Shown here: positions 33,406 to 42,734 of the stretch, one piece after another | How the letters are laid out: every line of letters begins with the position of its first letter | How positions within the stretch are numbered: the stretch's first letter is position 1 | From: GCA-2401155 sp045047085 | GTDB taxonomy: Bacteria; Pseudomonadota; Alphaproteobacteria; Rhizobiales; Rhizobiaceae | Length of the DNA stretch: 64,000 nt | Assembly (NCBI GenBank): GCA_045047085.1 | Contig: JASFYT010000002.1 | Location: 1 to 64,000, forward strand | Reading direction: 5' to 3' | Notes under the pieces: model-generated | Database searches by the model: none | What the model was told of the DNA's origin: nothing | The model's input: the letters and a program-made list of their open reading frames with translations, nothing else | Position numbers and translations under genes: made by a program

Positions 33406-33975
33406 CTATTCGGTTGGCTGTTCTGCAGGTTTTTTGGCTGTCTTTTCATCAAATTCCCGTAACTTTGTACCAATCGCCTGGCTCAAATCACGCCTCAAAC
33501 CAGAGCCCCACGTTTGTGATGCCTCTTTGATCTGCCGCTCAATGATTGGCGCTTCGGAAAGCAACTTTTTTCCGGTATCCGAGCCATAAAAATCGGCGAT
33601 TGCTTTGAGTTCTTCCTCCGAAAATACTTTGGCATAAATTGCTGCAACTTCGTTTTCCAAATCACCACGGCGTGGTGCAAGAGCGATAGATGCATCATCT
33701 ACGATATCGCTGATAGTTGCAGCAATATCTGGCCGACGTGAAATTAGCTGAGATTTCGCCTGTTCCGCCATAACGGGCAGAATATTATCAAGCGGTGCAG
33801 AAGTTCCTGTAGCAGAAATAGCTGCCTTTGCTGCATCCAAATGGGATTGGCTTGATTCCTGAGCATTAGATGATGCAAGGGAAATCAAAAGTACTGGAGC
33901 AGCAATTGCTACGCATTTTGCCAGTCCACTGAGCGCGCCAGATATATCGCTGAAGGGCGAAATTGTAAGTTTCAT
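33406..33975 (-). CDS. DUF2059 exported protein
   Basis: 189 residues. An N-terminal hydrophobic stretch (AKCVAIAAPVLLISLASSNA, about residues 19-38) is a signal peptide. The DUF2059 domain is in the C-terminal half: AAIYAKVFSEEELKAIADFY and GSDTGKKLLSEAPIIERQIK. The tail is Lys/Glu/Pro-rich. GGAG lies 8 bases upstream of the ATG. Function unknown in the family; the rpiA-DUF2059-gor order is conserved in Rhizobiales. Confidence 0.85.
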   Translation of the reverse strand: MKLTISPFSDISGALSGLAKCVAIAAPVLLISLASSNAQESSQSHLDAAKAAISATGTSAPLDNILPVMAEQAKSQLISRRPDIAATISDIVDDASIALAPRRGDLENEVAAIYAKVFSEEELKAIADFYGSDTGKKLLSEAPIIERQIKEASQTWGSGLRRDLSQAIGTKLREFDEKTAKKPAEQPTE

Positions 33976-34082
33976 GAATGGTTCTCCAAATGTGTTTTGG
34001 CTTTGGCCAATAAGTTGTGATCAGTATTAGTGTATTTGCTGGCGATGTCCAAATCCGCCGCCGTCCGGTCCATACTCCAGCC

Positions 34083-34781
34083 CTACTTTGGCTTATTCGT
34101 TAAATGGGTTATTCCATCTTTGCCTGCAATGAACACCTGACTGGCTATTGAAAGAAATAGCCCGTGTTGCACCACGCCTGGAACCTCTAACAAGCTTTCA
34201 GAGACTTCATTTGGGTTGGGAATGCGGCCAAAGAATGTATCCAAAATAAAATGTCCGCCATCCGTCACGAAAGGTTTGCTATCTTTCATTCGAAGAACGA
34301 CCGTTCCCTGAGGGTTAATACTATTCAAAATTGCATCCACCGCAATGGTTGTTGCGTTCAGGCCAAAAGGGTTCACCTCTACTGGCAGTGGGAACTCTCC
34401 AAGCACGGGCACCAGTTTTGAACTGTCGGCAATCACGATCATTTCGCGGGAGGCAAAAGCAACAATCTTTTCCCGCAACAATGCTCCACCGCCGCCCTTG
34501 ATCAAATTGAGATCATTGTCGACCTCGTCTGCACCATCAATGGTCAAATCAAGTTGTGGCGTTTCTTCAAGGGTTGTCAGAGGAACAGACAATTCACGGC
34601 ATAATGCTGCAGTTTTTTCCGAGGTAGGAACTCCGATGATCGAAAGACCATCAGATATTTTTTCAGCCAAAAGGCGCACAAATTCATCTGCTGTGGAACC
34701 AGTGCCAATACCAAGCTTCATTCCGTCTTCAACCAATGTAAGGGCTGCACCTGCTGCTTCAATTTTTAAATTCCGGCTCAT
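34083..34781 (-). CDS. rpiA: ribose-5-phosphate isomerase A
   Basis: 232 residues. Conserved blocks: GIGTGSTADEFVRLLAEK near residue 25, TIDGADEVDNDLNLIKGGGG near 80, ALLREKIVAFASREMIVIAD, and the C-terminal GVVQHGLFL. Interconverts ribose-5-phosphate and ribulose-5-phosphate in the pentose phosphate pathway. Divergent from gph; the 169-bp gap must hold both promoters. Confidence 0.95.
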   Translation of the reverse strand: MSRNLKIEAAGAALTLVEDGMKLGIGTGSTADEFVRLLAEKISDGLSIIGVPTSEKTAALCRELSVPLTTLEETPQLDLTIDGADEVDNDLNLIKGGGGALLREKIVAFASREMIVIADSSKLVPVLGEFPLPVEVNPFGLNATTIAVDAILNSINPQGTVVLRMKDSKPFVTDGGHFILDTFFGRIPNPNEVSESLLEVPGVVQHGLFLSIASQVFIAGKDGITHLTNKPK

Positions 34782-34950
34782 GGTCTGGACCTTATATATT
34801 CCTGCAATATTCTATTGAATTTCTATGCCAATAAGGCCCAATAAATCAAGCTATTACGGCTTTATTCCCTGCAAAATCATTCCTTTCTTGCCTTCAAGGT
34901 TTCACGGGGCTAAACCCGTGGTATTATAATCGTTTACGGACTCAATCTTC

Positions 34951-35616
34951 ATGACATCTCCAACAATTGTGTTTGATTTGGATGGCACGCTTGCCGATAC
35001 CATCCACGATCTAATTCCGGCATTGAACCGGACGACGGAAGTGTGCGGTCTCGACCCAATTGCCATATCGGATGTTGGGCATGTGGTAGGCCATGGGGCC
35101 AAAGCGATGATTAAAAAAGCTTTTACGTTTCATAACCGTGAATTGCCGGACGATATGTTGGACGAATTATTTGCCAATTTTCTGTTAGACTATGAAGAGA
35201 ATATCTGTGTCGATACGGTATTATTTGACGGTGTTCTGGATTCTCTTTCAGCGTTCGAGCAAGACGGCTGGAATCTGGCTGTCTGCACCAACAAATCCGA
35301 AGGTCTAGCAATAAAATTACTCAAAAAACTTGAGATATTTGACCGTTTTTTAGCTGTAACCGGTGGTGATACGTTTGCTATTCGAAAGCCAGATCCCGCA
35401 CATATTATCAAAACCATCGAAATGGCCGGTGGTCGGGCAGGTGCGGCCATTATGGTAGGTGATTCAAGCACCGATATTAACGGCGCAAAATCAGGTAACA
35501 TACCAGTTGTTGCCGTGAACTTTGGTTATGCAGATACGCCGGTAGAAGAATTATCTCCAGACCGGATTATCTCCCATTACAAAGAACTGAAAGACGCGGT
35601 TGTGGGCTTGATTTAG
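34951..35616 (+). CDS. gph: phosphoglycolate phosphatase
   Basis: 221 residues, HAD superfamily. Motif I is VFDLDGTLADT (residues 6-16), motif II CTNKSEG, motif III Lys in IRKPDP and motif IV MVGDSSTDI. The cap helices after residue 16 fit Gph. Dephosphorylates 2-phosphoglycolate in the cytoplasm. It converges with the GGDEF-EAL gene with a 3-bp gap. Confidence 0.9.
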   Translation: MTSPTIVFDLDGTLADTIHDLIPALNRTTEVCGLDPIAISDVGHVVGHGAKAMIKKAFTFHNRELPDDMLDELFANFLLDYEENICVDTVLFDGVLDSLSAFEQDGWNLAVCTNKSEGLAIKLLKKLEIFDRFLAVTGGDTFAIRKPDPAHIIKTIEMAGGRAGAAIMVGDSSTDINGAKSGNIPVVAVNFGYADTPVEELSPDRIISHYKELKDAVVGLI

Positions 35617-35619
35617 TCG

Positions 35620-37425
35620 TTATGCTATTTTTTTCTTGGCAATTGCCACTTCTTCAATAGCATTCTTTGGCTTCCATGCGCTCAACCATTCGCTCAACTC
35701 TTGCACGGGCTGGGGCCTTGCAAGGTAATAACCTTGCACGAAATCGCAGCCGTTTTCCTTGAGAAATTCCAGCTGTTCCTGAGTTTCAACGCCTTCAGCA
35801 ACGGTTTTTAGATTGAGATTTTTGGCGATACCTAGAATGGATTTTATGATTGCAGGGGCACGTTTATCGTCTGGATTGTCCAGTGCATTGACGAATTTGT
35901 AATCGATTTTGAATATCCGCACCGGTAGATTTTCGAGATAGAAAAGCCCTTCCAATCCGCCGCCAAAGTCATCGACCGCAAACTGAATTCCGCGACTTGC
36001 AATCTTTGAGAAATTGCTTTGAGCGCAATCCATATTTTCTGGAAGCAGACTATTGGTTATTTCTAGTTCCAGCTTGGATGGATCAATTCCGGAGTTTTTT
36101 ACCGCATTGAGTACGTTTACCGCGAAATTTGGATGAATGGTCTGGGTCGGCGAAATGTTGATCGCCATCCCCAAATCATGGCCCTGACTGTCAAATATTG
36201 ACAATTGAGCACAGGCCTCGGCCAAAACCCAGTCACCGATATGGCCGATTAGTCCGCATTCTTCGGCAATCGTAATAAAATCGCCTGGATATAACATGCC
36301 TTTTTCGGGATGGTTCCATCGTAACAATGCTTCGACTGCCACCGGTCTCCCGGTGGGACAATCAATTTTTGGTTGGTAATGCAATACAAATTCATCGCCT
36401 TTTTTCAATGCAGCGCGTAATTCGCTCTCAACCTTCAACCGGTTTGTGGCGTGAAGGTTTAATTCTTCGGAGAAATACCGAAATACGTTCTTACCGTCTT
36501 CTTTTGCCTGGTACATGGCAAGATCAGCATTGTTCAATACACTTTGATAATCAGCACCATCACGAGGGAATGTGGCAATACCAATCGATGCACCGATGGT
36601 CACTTGCGCTCCGTCGATCTCAAATGGTTCGTTTGCCGCATTAATAATACGTCGTGCAACAGTTGCAGCATCTGTTTCAGCTTTGATTTCTGATAGCAAT
36701 ACGGTGAATTCGTCACCGCCAAGTCTTGCTAGCACACGGTGCTTGGAGGGTGCCTCAACATCATCCATATCGAGAGAAGCATCCGATGCAATTGCATGGG
36801 GGTCCAGCATACCAAAGCCCACCAGATCTTCGGCTCTTAAAACCTTTGAAATTCGTTTGGAAAACTGGAGCAATAATTTATCACCGAGATCATGACCCAT
36901 TGTGTCGTTAACCTGTTTGAAGCCATCAAGATCAACAAACAATAAGGCACCCGATTTTCCGGTTCGAAATGTGCGGTTTATGGAGCGGGTAAGTTCTTTG
37001 CGGAAATACTCGCGGTTTGGCAATTGGGTTGTGCGATCCACGTAAGCCAGTTTTTGAATTTTTTCGATGTTCCGTTGAACACGTTGAGTCATAAGGCTGA
37101 AGGATTCACCAAGCTCTCCCATTTCATCGAAGCCGCCCATCTTAAAGTCACGCTTCAGGTTATCAGCGGCAAAACCGTCAATTTCCCGAGTGAGCCTGCG
37201 CAAAGGTTTGGTAACATAGGTAATGAATGCCGCTGCACACGCGAAAGACATTAAGAACACAGGGATCATGATGGTAGATTTCACCATGGCAGTCGCCAGT
37301 CCTTCACTTGGAAGAACAACAGCAGCTACCAAAAGCAACAGTGATAGAACAAATAGAAAGACCACCATCAGCTTTATAAACTGAGAGCGGAGCGAACTGC
37401 GTTGTTCTCGTAGTTTTACTGTCAT
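35620..37425 (-). CDS. GGDEF-EAL cyclic-di-GMP signalling protein
   Basis: About 601 residues. Two adjacent helices at residues 15-65 (LMVVFLFVLSLLLLVAAVVL; MIPVFLMSFACAAAFITYV) have only a very short periplasmic loop, so there is no sizeable sensor domain. A HAMP domain follows (PLRRLTREIDGFAADNLKRD). The GGDEF domain has intact RLGGDEFTVLL and an unusual insert (GMLDPHAIASDASLDMDDVE) before it. The EAL domain keeps VEALLRW, EITNSLL, DDFGGGLEG and KIDYKFV, so both synthesis and hydrolysis are possible. I chose ATG 37425; ATG 37449 would add eight residues. Confidence 0.9.
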   Translation of the reverse strand: MTVKLREQRSSLRSQFIKLMVVFLFVLSLLLLVAAVVLPSEGLATAMVKSTIMIPVFLMSFACAAAFITYVTKPLRRLTREIDGFAADNLKRDFKMGGFDEMGELGESFSLMTQRVQRNIEKIQKLAYVDRTTQLPNREYFRKELTRSINRTFRTGKSGALLFVDLDGFKQVNDTMGHDLGDKLLLQFSKRISKVLRAEDLVGFGMLDPHAIASDASLDMDDVEAPSKHRVLARLGGDEFTVLLSEIKAETDAATVARRIINAANEPFEIDGAQVTIGASIGIATFPRDGADYQSVLNNADLAMYQAKEDGKNVFRYFSEELNLHATNRLKVESELRAALKKGDEFVLHYQPKIDCPTGRPVAVEALLRWNHPEKGMLYPGDFITIAEECGLIGHIGDWVLAEACAQLSIFDSQGHDLGMAINISPTQTIHPNFAVNVLNAVKNSGIDPSKLELEITNSLLPENMDCAQSNFSKIASRGIQFAVDDFGGGLEGLFYLENLPVRIFKIDYKFVNALDNPDDKRAPAIIKSILGIAKNLNLKTVAEGVETQEQLEFLKENGCDFVQGYYLARPQPVQELSEWLSAWKPKNAIEEVAIAKKKIA

Positions 37426-37662
37426 AATAATTCGCCTGTGTCGGTGCATAAATTATGTCCCAAAAACCCTTGGAGCAGCATTAGTCGGCAAAGGTGACTC
37501 ATTTGTAAATTGAAAAGGAGGGATTTGATGCATCCCAAAGTTAATCCAGATTGTGGGTTAACTAACCCCCCAATGCATTGATAATAACTTTAAATAACAT
37601 GTCTGTTTCTCTATGATGCGATTAGACACAAAACCACATTCAAACACCCAGCGAGTCAAATT

Positions 37663-39291
37663 ATGAACACCATGACGGGCAAGGCAGCTTTCGAAATGTT
37701 TCCTCTTGGCAAAGACGAGACACCCTACCGGAAACTAACATCAAATTATGTCTCAACAGACACTTTCCGAGGTAGAGAGATGCTGGTTGTTGAGGCTGAG
37801 GGCATGCGCATGCTGTCGGAACAGGCATTCAGCGATATCAATCATTTGTTACGTCCGGGACACCTCAAACAGCTCGCCTCTATTCTTGATGATCCAGAAG
37901 CCACCGATAACGACCGTTTTGTTGCATATGATTTATTAAAAAATGCCAATATTGCAGCCGGTGGCGTGCTGCCAATGTGTCAAGATACCGGCACAGCCAT
38001 CATTATGGGCAAAAAGGGCCGCAACGTGTGGAGTGATGGCGGGGACGAAGCGGCACTCGGCAAAGGAGTACTGGATGCGTATGAGAAAAAGAATTTGCGC
38101 TATTCTCAACTTGCTCCGATTTCAATGTTTGAAGAGAAAAACACCAAAGACAATCTGCCAGCCCAAATAGAACTCTATCAGGAGGGTAAAGACGCCTATA
38201 AATTCCTGTTTATGGCCAAGGGTGGCGGTTCAGCGAATAAGACATTCCTTTATCAGGGAACCCCTTCCCTTTTAACAAAAGAACGTCTGGTCGATTTTCT
38301 TCACGAAAAGATTCTTACATTGGGTACAGCGGCATGCCCTCCTTATCATCTGGCAATTGTAATTGGTGGTACTTCAGCGGAATTTAACTTAAAAACCGTC
38401 AAACTGGCCTCTACACGCTATCTTGATAGCCTTCCAACCAAAGGTTCTGAACTTGGTCATGCATTCCGGGATGTAGAACTGGAAGAAGAAATCCATAAAC
38501 GCACCCAGCAAATGGGTGTTGGGGCACAATTTGGCGGTAAATATTTCTGTCATGACGTGCGGATTATTCGGTTGCCGCGTCATGGGGCATCATTACCAAT
38601 CGGCTTGGGGGTTTCCTGTTCAGCCGATCGTCAGGCATTGGGTAAAATTACCAAGGATGGAATTTTTCTGGAACAACTGGAAACGGACCCTTCCAAATAT
38701 ATGCCTGAAATTGATGAAGCCGCACTGTCATCAGGCGAAGTAAAGATTGATCTTAATCAGCCCATGTCTGAGATATTAAAAACCCTTAGCCAGCACCCGG
38801 TGAAAACCCGTGTCTCACTAAATGGCACAATCATTGTTGCTCGCGATCTGGCTCATGCAAAAATACGGGAAAGGCTTGAAGCAGGTGAACCCATGCCGGA
38901 TTATTTCAAACAACACCCGGTCTATTATGCCGGGCCGGCAAAAACGCCGGAAGGTTATGCATCAGGTTCCTTTGGCCCGACAACGGCTGGCCGAATGGAT
39001 TCATTCGTTGATCAATTCCAGTCTTTCGGCGGCTCCATGGTGATGCTGGCCAAGGGTAACCGTTCGCGGCAAGTACGCGACGCCTGCAAGCGTCATGGCG
39101 GATTTTATCTGGGTTCCATTGGTGGTCCGGCTGCCAGACTTGCGCTCGATTGCATCAAAAGTGTTGAAGTTTTGGAGTATCCGGAACTGGGCATGGAGGC
39201 GATCTGGAAGATTGAAGTGGAAAACTTTCCGGCATTTATTATCGTTGATGATAAGGGAAATGATTTTTACAAAGAGCTTAATCTTGGTTAA
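37663..39291 (+). CDS. fumA: class I fumarate hydratase
   Basis: 542 residues, iron-sulfur fumarase. The N-terminal half contains the [4Fe-4S] Cys in GVLPMCQDTGTAIIMGKKGR near residue 105, a second Cys in GTAACPPYHLAIVIGGTSAE near 225 and a third in LGVSCSADRQ near 318. The C-terminal half has YYAGPAKTPEGYASGSFGPT and KGNRSRQVRDACKRHGGFYL. Interconverts fumarate and malate in the TCA cycle. Single-gene unit; no fumC is in the window. The gap upstream (37426-37662) shows no gene. Confidence 0.95.
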   Translation: MNTMTGKAAFEMFPLGKDETPYRKLTSNYVSTDTFRGREMLVVEAEGMRMLSEQAFSDINHLLRPGHLKQLASILDDPEATDNDRFVAYDLLKNANIAAGGVLPMCQDTGTAIIMGKKGRNVWSDGGDEAALGKGVLDAYEKKNLRYSQLAPISMFEEKNTKDNLPAQIELYQEGKDAYKFLFMAKGGGSANKTFLYQGTPSLLTKERLVDFLHEKILTLGTAACPPYHLAIVIGGTSAEFNLKTVKLASTRYLDSLPTKGSELGHAFRDVELEEEIHKRTQQMGVGAQFGGKYFCHDVRIIRLPRHGASLPIGLGVSCSADRQALGKITKDGIFLEQLETDPSKYMPEIDEAALSSGEVKIDLNQPMSEILKTLSQHPVKTRVSLNGTIIVARDLAHAKIRERLEAGEPMPDYFKQHPVYYAGPAKTPEGYASGSFGPTTAGRMDSFVDQFQSFGGSMVMLAKGNRSRQVRDACKRHGGFYLGSIGGPAARLALDCIKSVEVLEYPELGMEAIWKIEVENFPAFIIVDDKGNDFYKELNLG

Positions 39292-39421
39292 ATTTTAACT
39301 AATAGAGCTTATGCAACGAAGAACGATTTGTGCAGGACTAGAGAATTGGGCGGAAATATGACATTAAGATTTGAAATTAGTAATTTTTGATTCCAACTGC
39401 ATTTTTACAATCGAGGATAGT

Positions 39422-40054
39422 ATGAAAAAAATTGTGATCATGGCTTTTACTTTGGCGATGATAGTTGGCTTTAGTCCAACTTCCTTCACCACTGACAAAG
39501 CCGAGGCTGCTGCGGATCGTTTCTACGATTATACAGAAATGCGCTGGCGTCCGATGAGTGAAAATCCGAAAAATCGCAGTCGGCATTTTTCCAACAAATC
39601 ACCTGTACGGCGTAAAAAAGTTTCCTTCCGAGAAGCTTATGCGATCGGAACAATTATTATTGATACCTCTGAACGCAGGCTCTATCACGTTGTGAGCAAA
39701 GGCCGTGCTGTAAAATATGGTATTGGTGTTGGTCGCGACGGATTTACTTGGGCTGGCAAACACAAGATCACCCGCAAGGCTGAATGGCCAGGCTGGACAC
39801 CGCCAGAAGTGATGCGTCGCCGTGAAGCCGCCAAAGGCAAAATTCTTCCAAGATATGTGCCAGGTGGCCCAGATAATCCATTGGGTGCTCGGGCTATGTA
39901 TATCGGCTCAACGATTTACCGCATCCATGGAACCAACCAACCGTGGACAATCGGAAAAGCAATGTCTTCAGGCTGCATCCGAATGGCTAATGAAGATGTC
40001 GAACACCTTTATGCGCAGGTAAATGTCGGTGCAAGAGTGGTCGTAAGGCACTAG
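39422..40054 (+). CDS. L,D-transpeptidase (YkuD domain)
   Basis: 210 residues. Signal peptide at residues 1-30. The YkuD domain begins at about residue 75 (GTIIIDTSERRLYHVVSKGR) and has the catalytic motif HGTNQPWTIG and SSGCIRMANEDVEHLY with the nucleophilic Cys. It cross-links peptidoglycan (3-3 bonds) or anchors proteins to it in the periplasm. AGGATAGT precedes the ATG at 39422; an upstream start at 39371 would add 17 unrelated residues. A terminator follows at 40085. Confidence 0.9.
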   Translation: MKKIVIMAFTLAMIVGFSPTSFTTDKAEAAADRFYDYTEMRWRPMSENPKNRSRHFSNKSPVRRKKVSFREAYAIGTIIIDTSERRLYHVVSKGRAVKYGIGVGRDGFTWAGKHKITRKAEWPGWTPPEVMRRREAAKGKILPRYVPGGPDNPLGARAMYIGSTIYRIHGTNQPWTIGKAMSSGCIRMANEDVEHLYAQVNVGARVVVRH

Positions 40055-40084
40055 TAATCGTTATCAAATTACTGTTAGATTATA

Positions 40085-40117
40085 CGCATCCGTGAAGCTT
40101 CGCGGATGCGTTTTTAT
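40085..40117 (+). terminator. Rho-independent terminator after the L,D-transpeptidase gene
   Basis: CGCATCCG pairs with CGGATGCG; the arms extend inward through TGAAG/CTTCG, and TTTTTATTT follows. It lies just upstream of the moaA ribosome-binding site. Confidence 0.88.
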
Positions 40118-40129
40118 TTGGAGAATTTA

Positions 40130-41167
40130 ATGGTTCAAGATTCCAGTTTTCCTGATGCGTCAGCATTCGAAACTTCATCCCTGATAGACCCGTTTGGCCG
40201 TGAAGTTTCGTATTTACGTGTTTCAGTAACTGACAGGTGCGACTTTCGCTGTGTCTATTGCATGTCGGAGGATATGACTTTCTTACCCCGCAAGGAATTG
40301 CTTACGCTGGAAGAACTTGAACGGCTATGCTCGGTTTTCATTGGAAAAGGTGTGAAACGCTTACGTCTTACGGGCGGCGAACCTTTGGTACGTCGTGGTA
40401 TCATGCAACTGATTGAACAATTGGGTAAGCACCTAGATAGTGGCGCACTGGAAGAGCTGACAATCACAACCAATGGTTCGCAACTGACAAAATACGCAAG
40501 CGAGATTTATGGTTATGGTGTTCGGCGCATCAATGTTTCCATCGATACGCTGGATAGCGAGAAGTTTACAAAAATCACCCGTTGGGGCCGTATGCAACAG
40601 GTTATCGATGGGATGGAAGCTGCCAAAGCAGCCGGACTTGCGGTAAAAATCAATGCCGTTGCTCTTAAGGGTGTCAATGAAGATGAAATCGAATCCATGA
40701 TGTTATGGGCTCACGATCAGGGCTTTGATTTCACGGTCATTGAAACCATGCCCCTTGGTGAAATCACTGAGGACCGCACAGATCAGTATTTGCCACTTTC
40801 CCTTGTGCGCCAGCGACTGGAAGAACGTTACACATTGACGGATATTCCGTATAAAACCGGTGGCCCCGCGCGCTATGTGAAAATTGAAGAGACAGGCGGA
40901 CGGATGGGTTTCATCACGCCAATGACCCATAATTTCTGTGAAAGCTGCAACAGGGTTCGTCTGACTTGCACAGGTACGCTCTACATGTGTCTTGGCAAGG
41001 ATGATGCGGCAGATTTGCGTGCGCCACTTCGGGCATCTGAAGGAAACGAATTACTATCTCAGGCCATTGATGAAGCAATATCGCGCAAACCCAAGGGCCA
41101 TGATTTCATTATCGAGCGCAATTCAAAACCGTCAGTCAAACGCCATATGAGCACCACAGGCGGCTAG
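40130..41167 (+). CDS. moaA: GTP 3',8-cyclase MoaA
   Basis: 345 residues, radical SAM enzyme. N-terminal cluster motif CDFRCVYCMSED near residue 40, GGEP near 88, C-terminal cluster CESCNRVRLTCTGTLYMC near 275, and the terminal GG needed for activity (MSTTGG). It starts molybdenum cofactor synthesis, which the molybdenum hydroxylase at 18-21 kb in this window requires. GGAG lies 6 bases before the ATG at 40130. Confidence 0.95.
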   Translation: MVQDSSFPDASAFETSSLIDPFGREVSYLRVSVTDRCDFRCVYCMSEDMTFLPRKELLTLEELERLCSVFIGKGVKRLRLTGGEPLVRRGIMQLIEQLGKHLDSGALEELTITTNGSQLTKYASEIYGYGVRRINVSIDTLDSEKFTKITRWGRMQQVIDGMEAAKAAGLAVKINAVALKGVNEDEIESMMLWAHDQGFDFTVIETMPLGEITEDRTDQYLPLSLVRQRLEERYTLTDIPYKTGGPARYVKIEETGGRMGFITPMTHNFCESCNRVRLTCTGTLYMCLGKDDAADLRAPLRASEGNELLSQAIDEAISRKPKGHDFIIERNSKPSVKRHMSTTGG

Positions 41168-41220
41168 CTACCTATAAATACTCCGGCATATTTGGAAAAC
41201 TTTCGTTTACGTGTTAGATT

Positions 41221-41532
41221 ATGCGTATGAAAACACGTTCCAAGCATGTTGTGTCCGTCATTTTCTCTGCGATATTTGCAACCTCTATGTTGTCCATGTC
41301 AGGTTTTGCCAATGCTGGGGATGATTGTTCCTGTCGTTTCAAGGGACAGGACATTCCAACCGGAAAATCCATCTGCATGAAAACTTCAAAGGGTCTGGTA
41401 ATGGCCAAATGCGATTGGGTGCTGAATAATACAGCGTGGAAATTTACCGACCAACCTTGCCCTTATAGCATGTTGAACCAAACACCAGTGGATGCAAAAA
41501 CTTTAAAGACAAAAATTAAAAAATTCGGATAA
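41221..41532 (+). CDS. hypothetical exported Cys-containing protein
   Basis: 103 residues. Signal peptide at residues 1 to about 34 (basic RMKTRSKH, then VVSVIFSAIFATSMLSMS, cleavage near NAGDD). The mature part of about 70 residues has five Cys (DDCSCRF, SICMK, KCDW, QPCPYS) and a basic tail. The Cys pattern suggests disulfides in the periplasm. No recognised domain. It stands between moaA and a convergent SH3-like gene. Confidence 0.65.
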   Translation: MRMKTRSKHVVSVIFSAIFATSMLSMSGFANAGDDCSCRFKGQDIPTGKSICMKTSKGLVMAKCDWVLNNTAWKFTDQPCPYSMLNQTPVDAKTLKTKIKKFG

Positions 41533-41555
41533 CCAATTGAATTTTATAATGTTTG

Positions 41556-41900
41556 TCATTTCATAGATAAGCACATAAGTGGCACCCATCCTGTGGTGCC
41601 ATTGTTGCATTCGCACCAAAGCCAACCGTGGCGCTGGATGGTTCCAGAAAGAGTATCTCCAGAGTTTACCGATATTTCCTGGGCAGAATAGTCATATGCG
41701 CATTTGGTGTTATTTCCAGAATTATTAATTGGCAGATCGTCTGGTACCCGGCCTTCACGACCATCTTCAGCAATTGCCCATAGCCATTGATGACCATCCC
41801 AGTCATCTTTGCGCCCGCTCAGAGTAATTCTATCTCCAAGCTTCACAATGATTGGGTCAGGATAAACGGCTTCGTGGTCTGATATAACCTGCCAACGCAT
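41556..41900 (-). CDS. SH3-like domain protein
   Basis: 114 residues. Two SH3_7-like repeats: VKLGDRITLSGRKDDWDGHQ, then WLWAIAEDGREGRVPDD; and VNSGDTLSGTIQRHGWLWCE followed by NNGTTGWVPLMCL. No signal peptide, so cytoplasmic. The ATG at 41900 has GGAG 9 bases upstream; the TTG at 41915 lies before that site. It is 18 bp downstream of exoR on the same strand. Confidence 0.7.
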   Translation of the reverse strand: MRWQVISDHEAVYPDPIIVKLGDRITLSGRKDDWDGHQWLWAIAEDGREGRVPDDLPINNSGNNTKCAYDYSAQEISVNSGDTLSGTIQRHGWLWCECNNGTTGWVPLMCLSMK

Positions 41901-41933
41901 AATACAACGCTCCAACGCCAGTCTATCAGGCCC

Positions 41934-42734
41934 CTAGTTTTGGGCTTGCAATAATTCAACGGCACGGCGACGTTCATCCTCAGATGCCAAAGAGAAATCC
42001 TCCTCCTGAAGCGCTGCGATCCAACCCAGATGACGAGGTTCAGCATTTTCTCTTGCTTGAGAAAGCATCGCCAGACCGCGCACCGGGTCACGTCTTATAT
42101 ACTCACCTTGAAACAGCACATGGCCCAACAGCGCCTTTGCACCCACGTGGCCCTTGCGATGGGCGGCACGCAACATTCGTAATGCTCGGCGTTGGCTGTA
42201 GGCATTTCCTGCACGTTCCAACTCCATACGGCCTAGCTCGAATTGGGCTTCTGGATGGCCAAACACCATGGCGGCGGTTGTGTACATGACACGGGCCTGC
42301 TTCCAGTCCGGAGTAAGTTCGCTGCCTGGAATTCCCTCCTGATAGTAGCGCCCAAGGGCCACAAAAGCGTTAGCGCTGAACTGCCAATCAGCCGAATTTG
42401 GTCGCAAATCGCGAGATCTTTCAGCAAGTTTCTTGAAAAAATCAAACGCTGCAAGTGGATCTTGCGGCACGCCATCGCCGGTTTGATACATCCTGCCGAG
42501 TTTCCACTGGGCAGCTAAATTGCCATTTTCAGCAGCGTATTTCAACACACCAAGTGCGTCTTCCTTGCGGCCATCCTTGCGGAAGGAACGAAAGAAACTA
42601 AACACTTTTTTAGAAGTCGTATCACCCTCAAGCACTTTCGACGCATCAAATGCATGAGCCGCGCCGCCTGCCAAAGCAAGCGGTGTGCACAAAATCAATG
42701 CGCTCAAAAGATATGAGGGTTTAAATATCCGCAT
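41934..42734 (-). CDS. exoR: ExoR-like Sel1-repeat periplasmic regulator
   Basis: 266 residues, essentially the length of Sinorhizobium ExoR. Signal peptide to about residue 29 (GGAAHA then FDASKV), followed by Sel1 repeats: AALGVLKYAAENG-type YAAENGNLAAQWKLGRMYQT, GDGVPQDPLAAFDFFKKLAE, ALGRYYQEGIPGS, FGHPEAQFELGRMELE and KGHVGAKALLGHVLFQGE. The order FD..V, KVF.FF, KYAAENG, GDGV, YY..GIPGS matches ExoR. In rhizobia ExoR sits in the periplasm and represses the ChvG/ChvI (ExoS/ChvI) two-component system, controlling exopolysaccharide, motility and virulence. The ATG lies 14 bp inside the ilvD end, so the two are coupled. Confidence 0.8.
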   Translation of the reverse strand: MRIFKPSYLLSALILCTPLALAGGAAHAFDASKVLEGDTTSKKVFSFFRSFRKDGRKEDALGVLKYAAENGNLAAQWKLGRMYQTGDGVPQDPLAAFDFFKKLAERSRDLRPNSADWQFSANAFVALGRYYQEGIPGSELTPDWKQARVMYTTAAMVFGHPEAQFELGRMELERAGNAYSQRRALRMLRAAHRKGHVGAKALLGHVLFQGEYIRRDPVRGLAMLSQARENAEPRHLGWIAALQEEDFSLASEDERRRAVELLQAQN

